64,000 nt of DNA from assembly GCA_026874595.1 (NCBI GenBank), contig CM049308.1, forward strand, positions 41,960,527 through 42,024,526, in the 5' to 3' direction. Each line of letters starts with the position of its first letter. Positions within the stretch are counted from its first letter, which is position 1. Under the pieces are notes generated by a model. It worked only from the letters and a program-made list of their open reading frames with translations, had not been told where the DNA came from and ran no database searches. This document shows positions 63,948-64,000 of this stretch, in pieces. This stretch comes from Sipunculus nudus (taxonomy: Eukaryota > Annelida > Sipuncula > Golfingiida > Sipunculidae). Both the position numbers and the translations under genes were made by a program.

Positions 63948-64000
63948 CTGATCAGTGGAGGTTTCAGGTGTGAGAATCGCCTTTGATATGGTGGTTTCTC
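63948..64000 (-). CDS. Possible coding exon cut by the window edge
   Basis: On the minus strand an open stretch ends at CTGATCAG|GTAATC, a good donor. Two frames are open over 53 bases (one reads TTISKAILTPETSTDQ). Neither end phase (0 or 2) joins directly to the phase-1 acceptor at 58040, so another exon would have to lie between if it is the same gene. Weak evidence. Confidence 0.25.

Overview
The window is eukaryotic: AT-rich, intron-rich, and packed with microsatellites, minisatellites, foldback/MITE-like elements and dispersed repeats. The repeat style (many elements ending in TCAGCTGAGCT or related hairpins, degenerate tRNA-like SINEs, long minisatellites in introns) and the protein content suggest a marine invertebrate, most likely a bivalve mollusc. 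That assignment is inference; no diagnostic gene fixes the species.

Genes. (1) Bases 1-87 hold the last codons of a plus-strand gene, with a poly(A) signal at 180-185. (2) The main gene is on the minus strand. I reconstructed 13 coding exons between 32909 and 8017; every intron is GT-AG, all phases join, and they give one 590-residue open frame. It encodes a signal peptide, three antistasin-like modules alternating with short cysteine-rich linker modules, one thyroglobulin type-1 domain, a domain resembling the C-terminal ectodomain of EpCAM/Trop-2, a single transmembrane helix and a 113-residue cytoplasmic tail. (3) A 314-residue terminal exon of an unrecognised minus-strand gene lies at 57094-58040. 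(4) A possible coding exon on the minus strand runs off the right edge (63948-64000).

Repeats inside the main gene. The intron after the transmembrane exon holds a 40-bp minisatellite of about 130 units (9645-16003). Its unit contains the last 15 nt of the exon plus the 5' splice site, so the intron carries a long series of near-copies of its own donor. The array is interrupted by two copies of a 398-bp MITE-like insert, themselves part of a 1917-bp higher-order duplication, and by a pair of inverted tRNA-like arms. A second array of about 42 units of 88 bp (20825-24535) fills the intron between exons 3 and 4.

Outside genes. The rest is mostly mobile DNA. Several non-autonomous elements share one architecture: a 5' palindrome, then a short subterminal inverted repeat, then a 3' hairpin containing the partner repeat (37475-39335, 31028-32294, 50842-52577, a reversed copy at 26183-27283, and others). 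One such copy (59762-62940) is split by a 2.2-kb element with about 12 tandem units of roughly 180 bp. There are also TIR/foldback elements (34671-35765, 42927-43940, 45641-46394). The long ORFs at 9.6-16 kb are products of the minisatellite, not genes.
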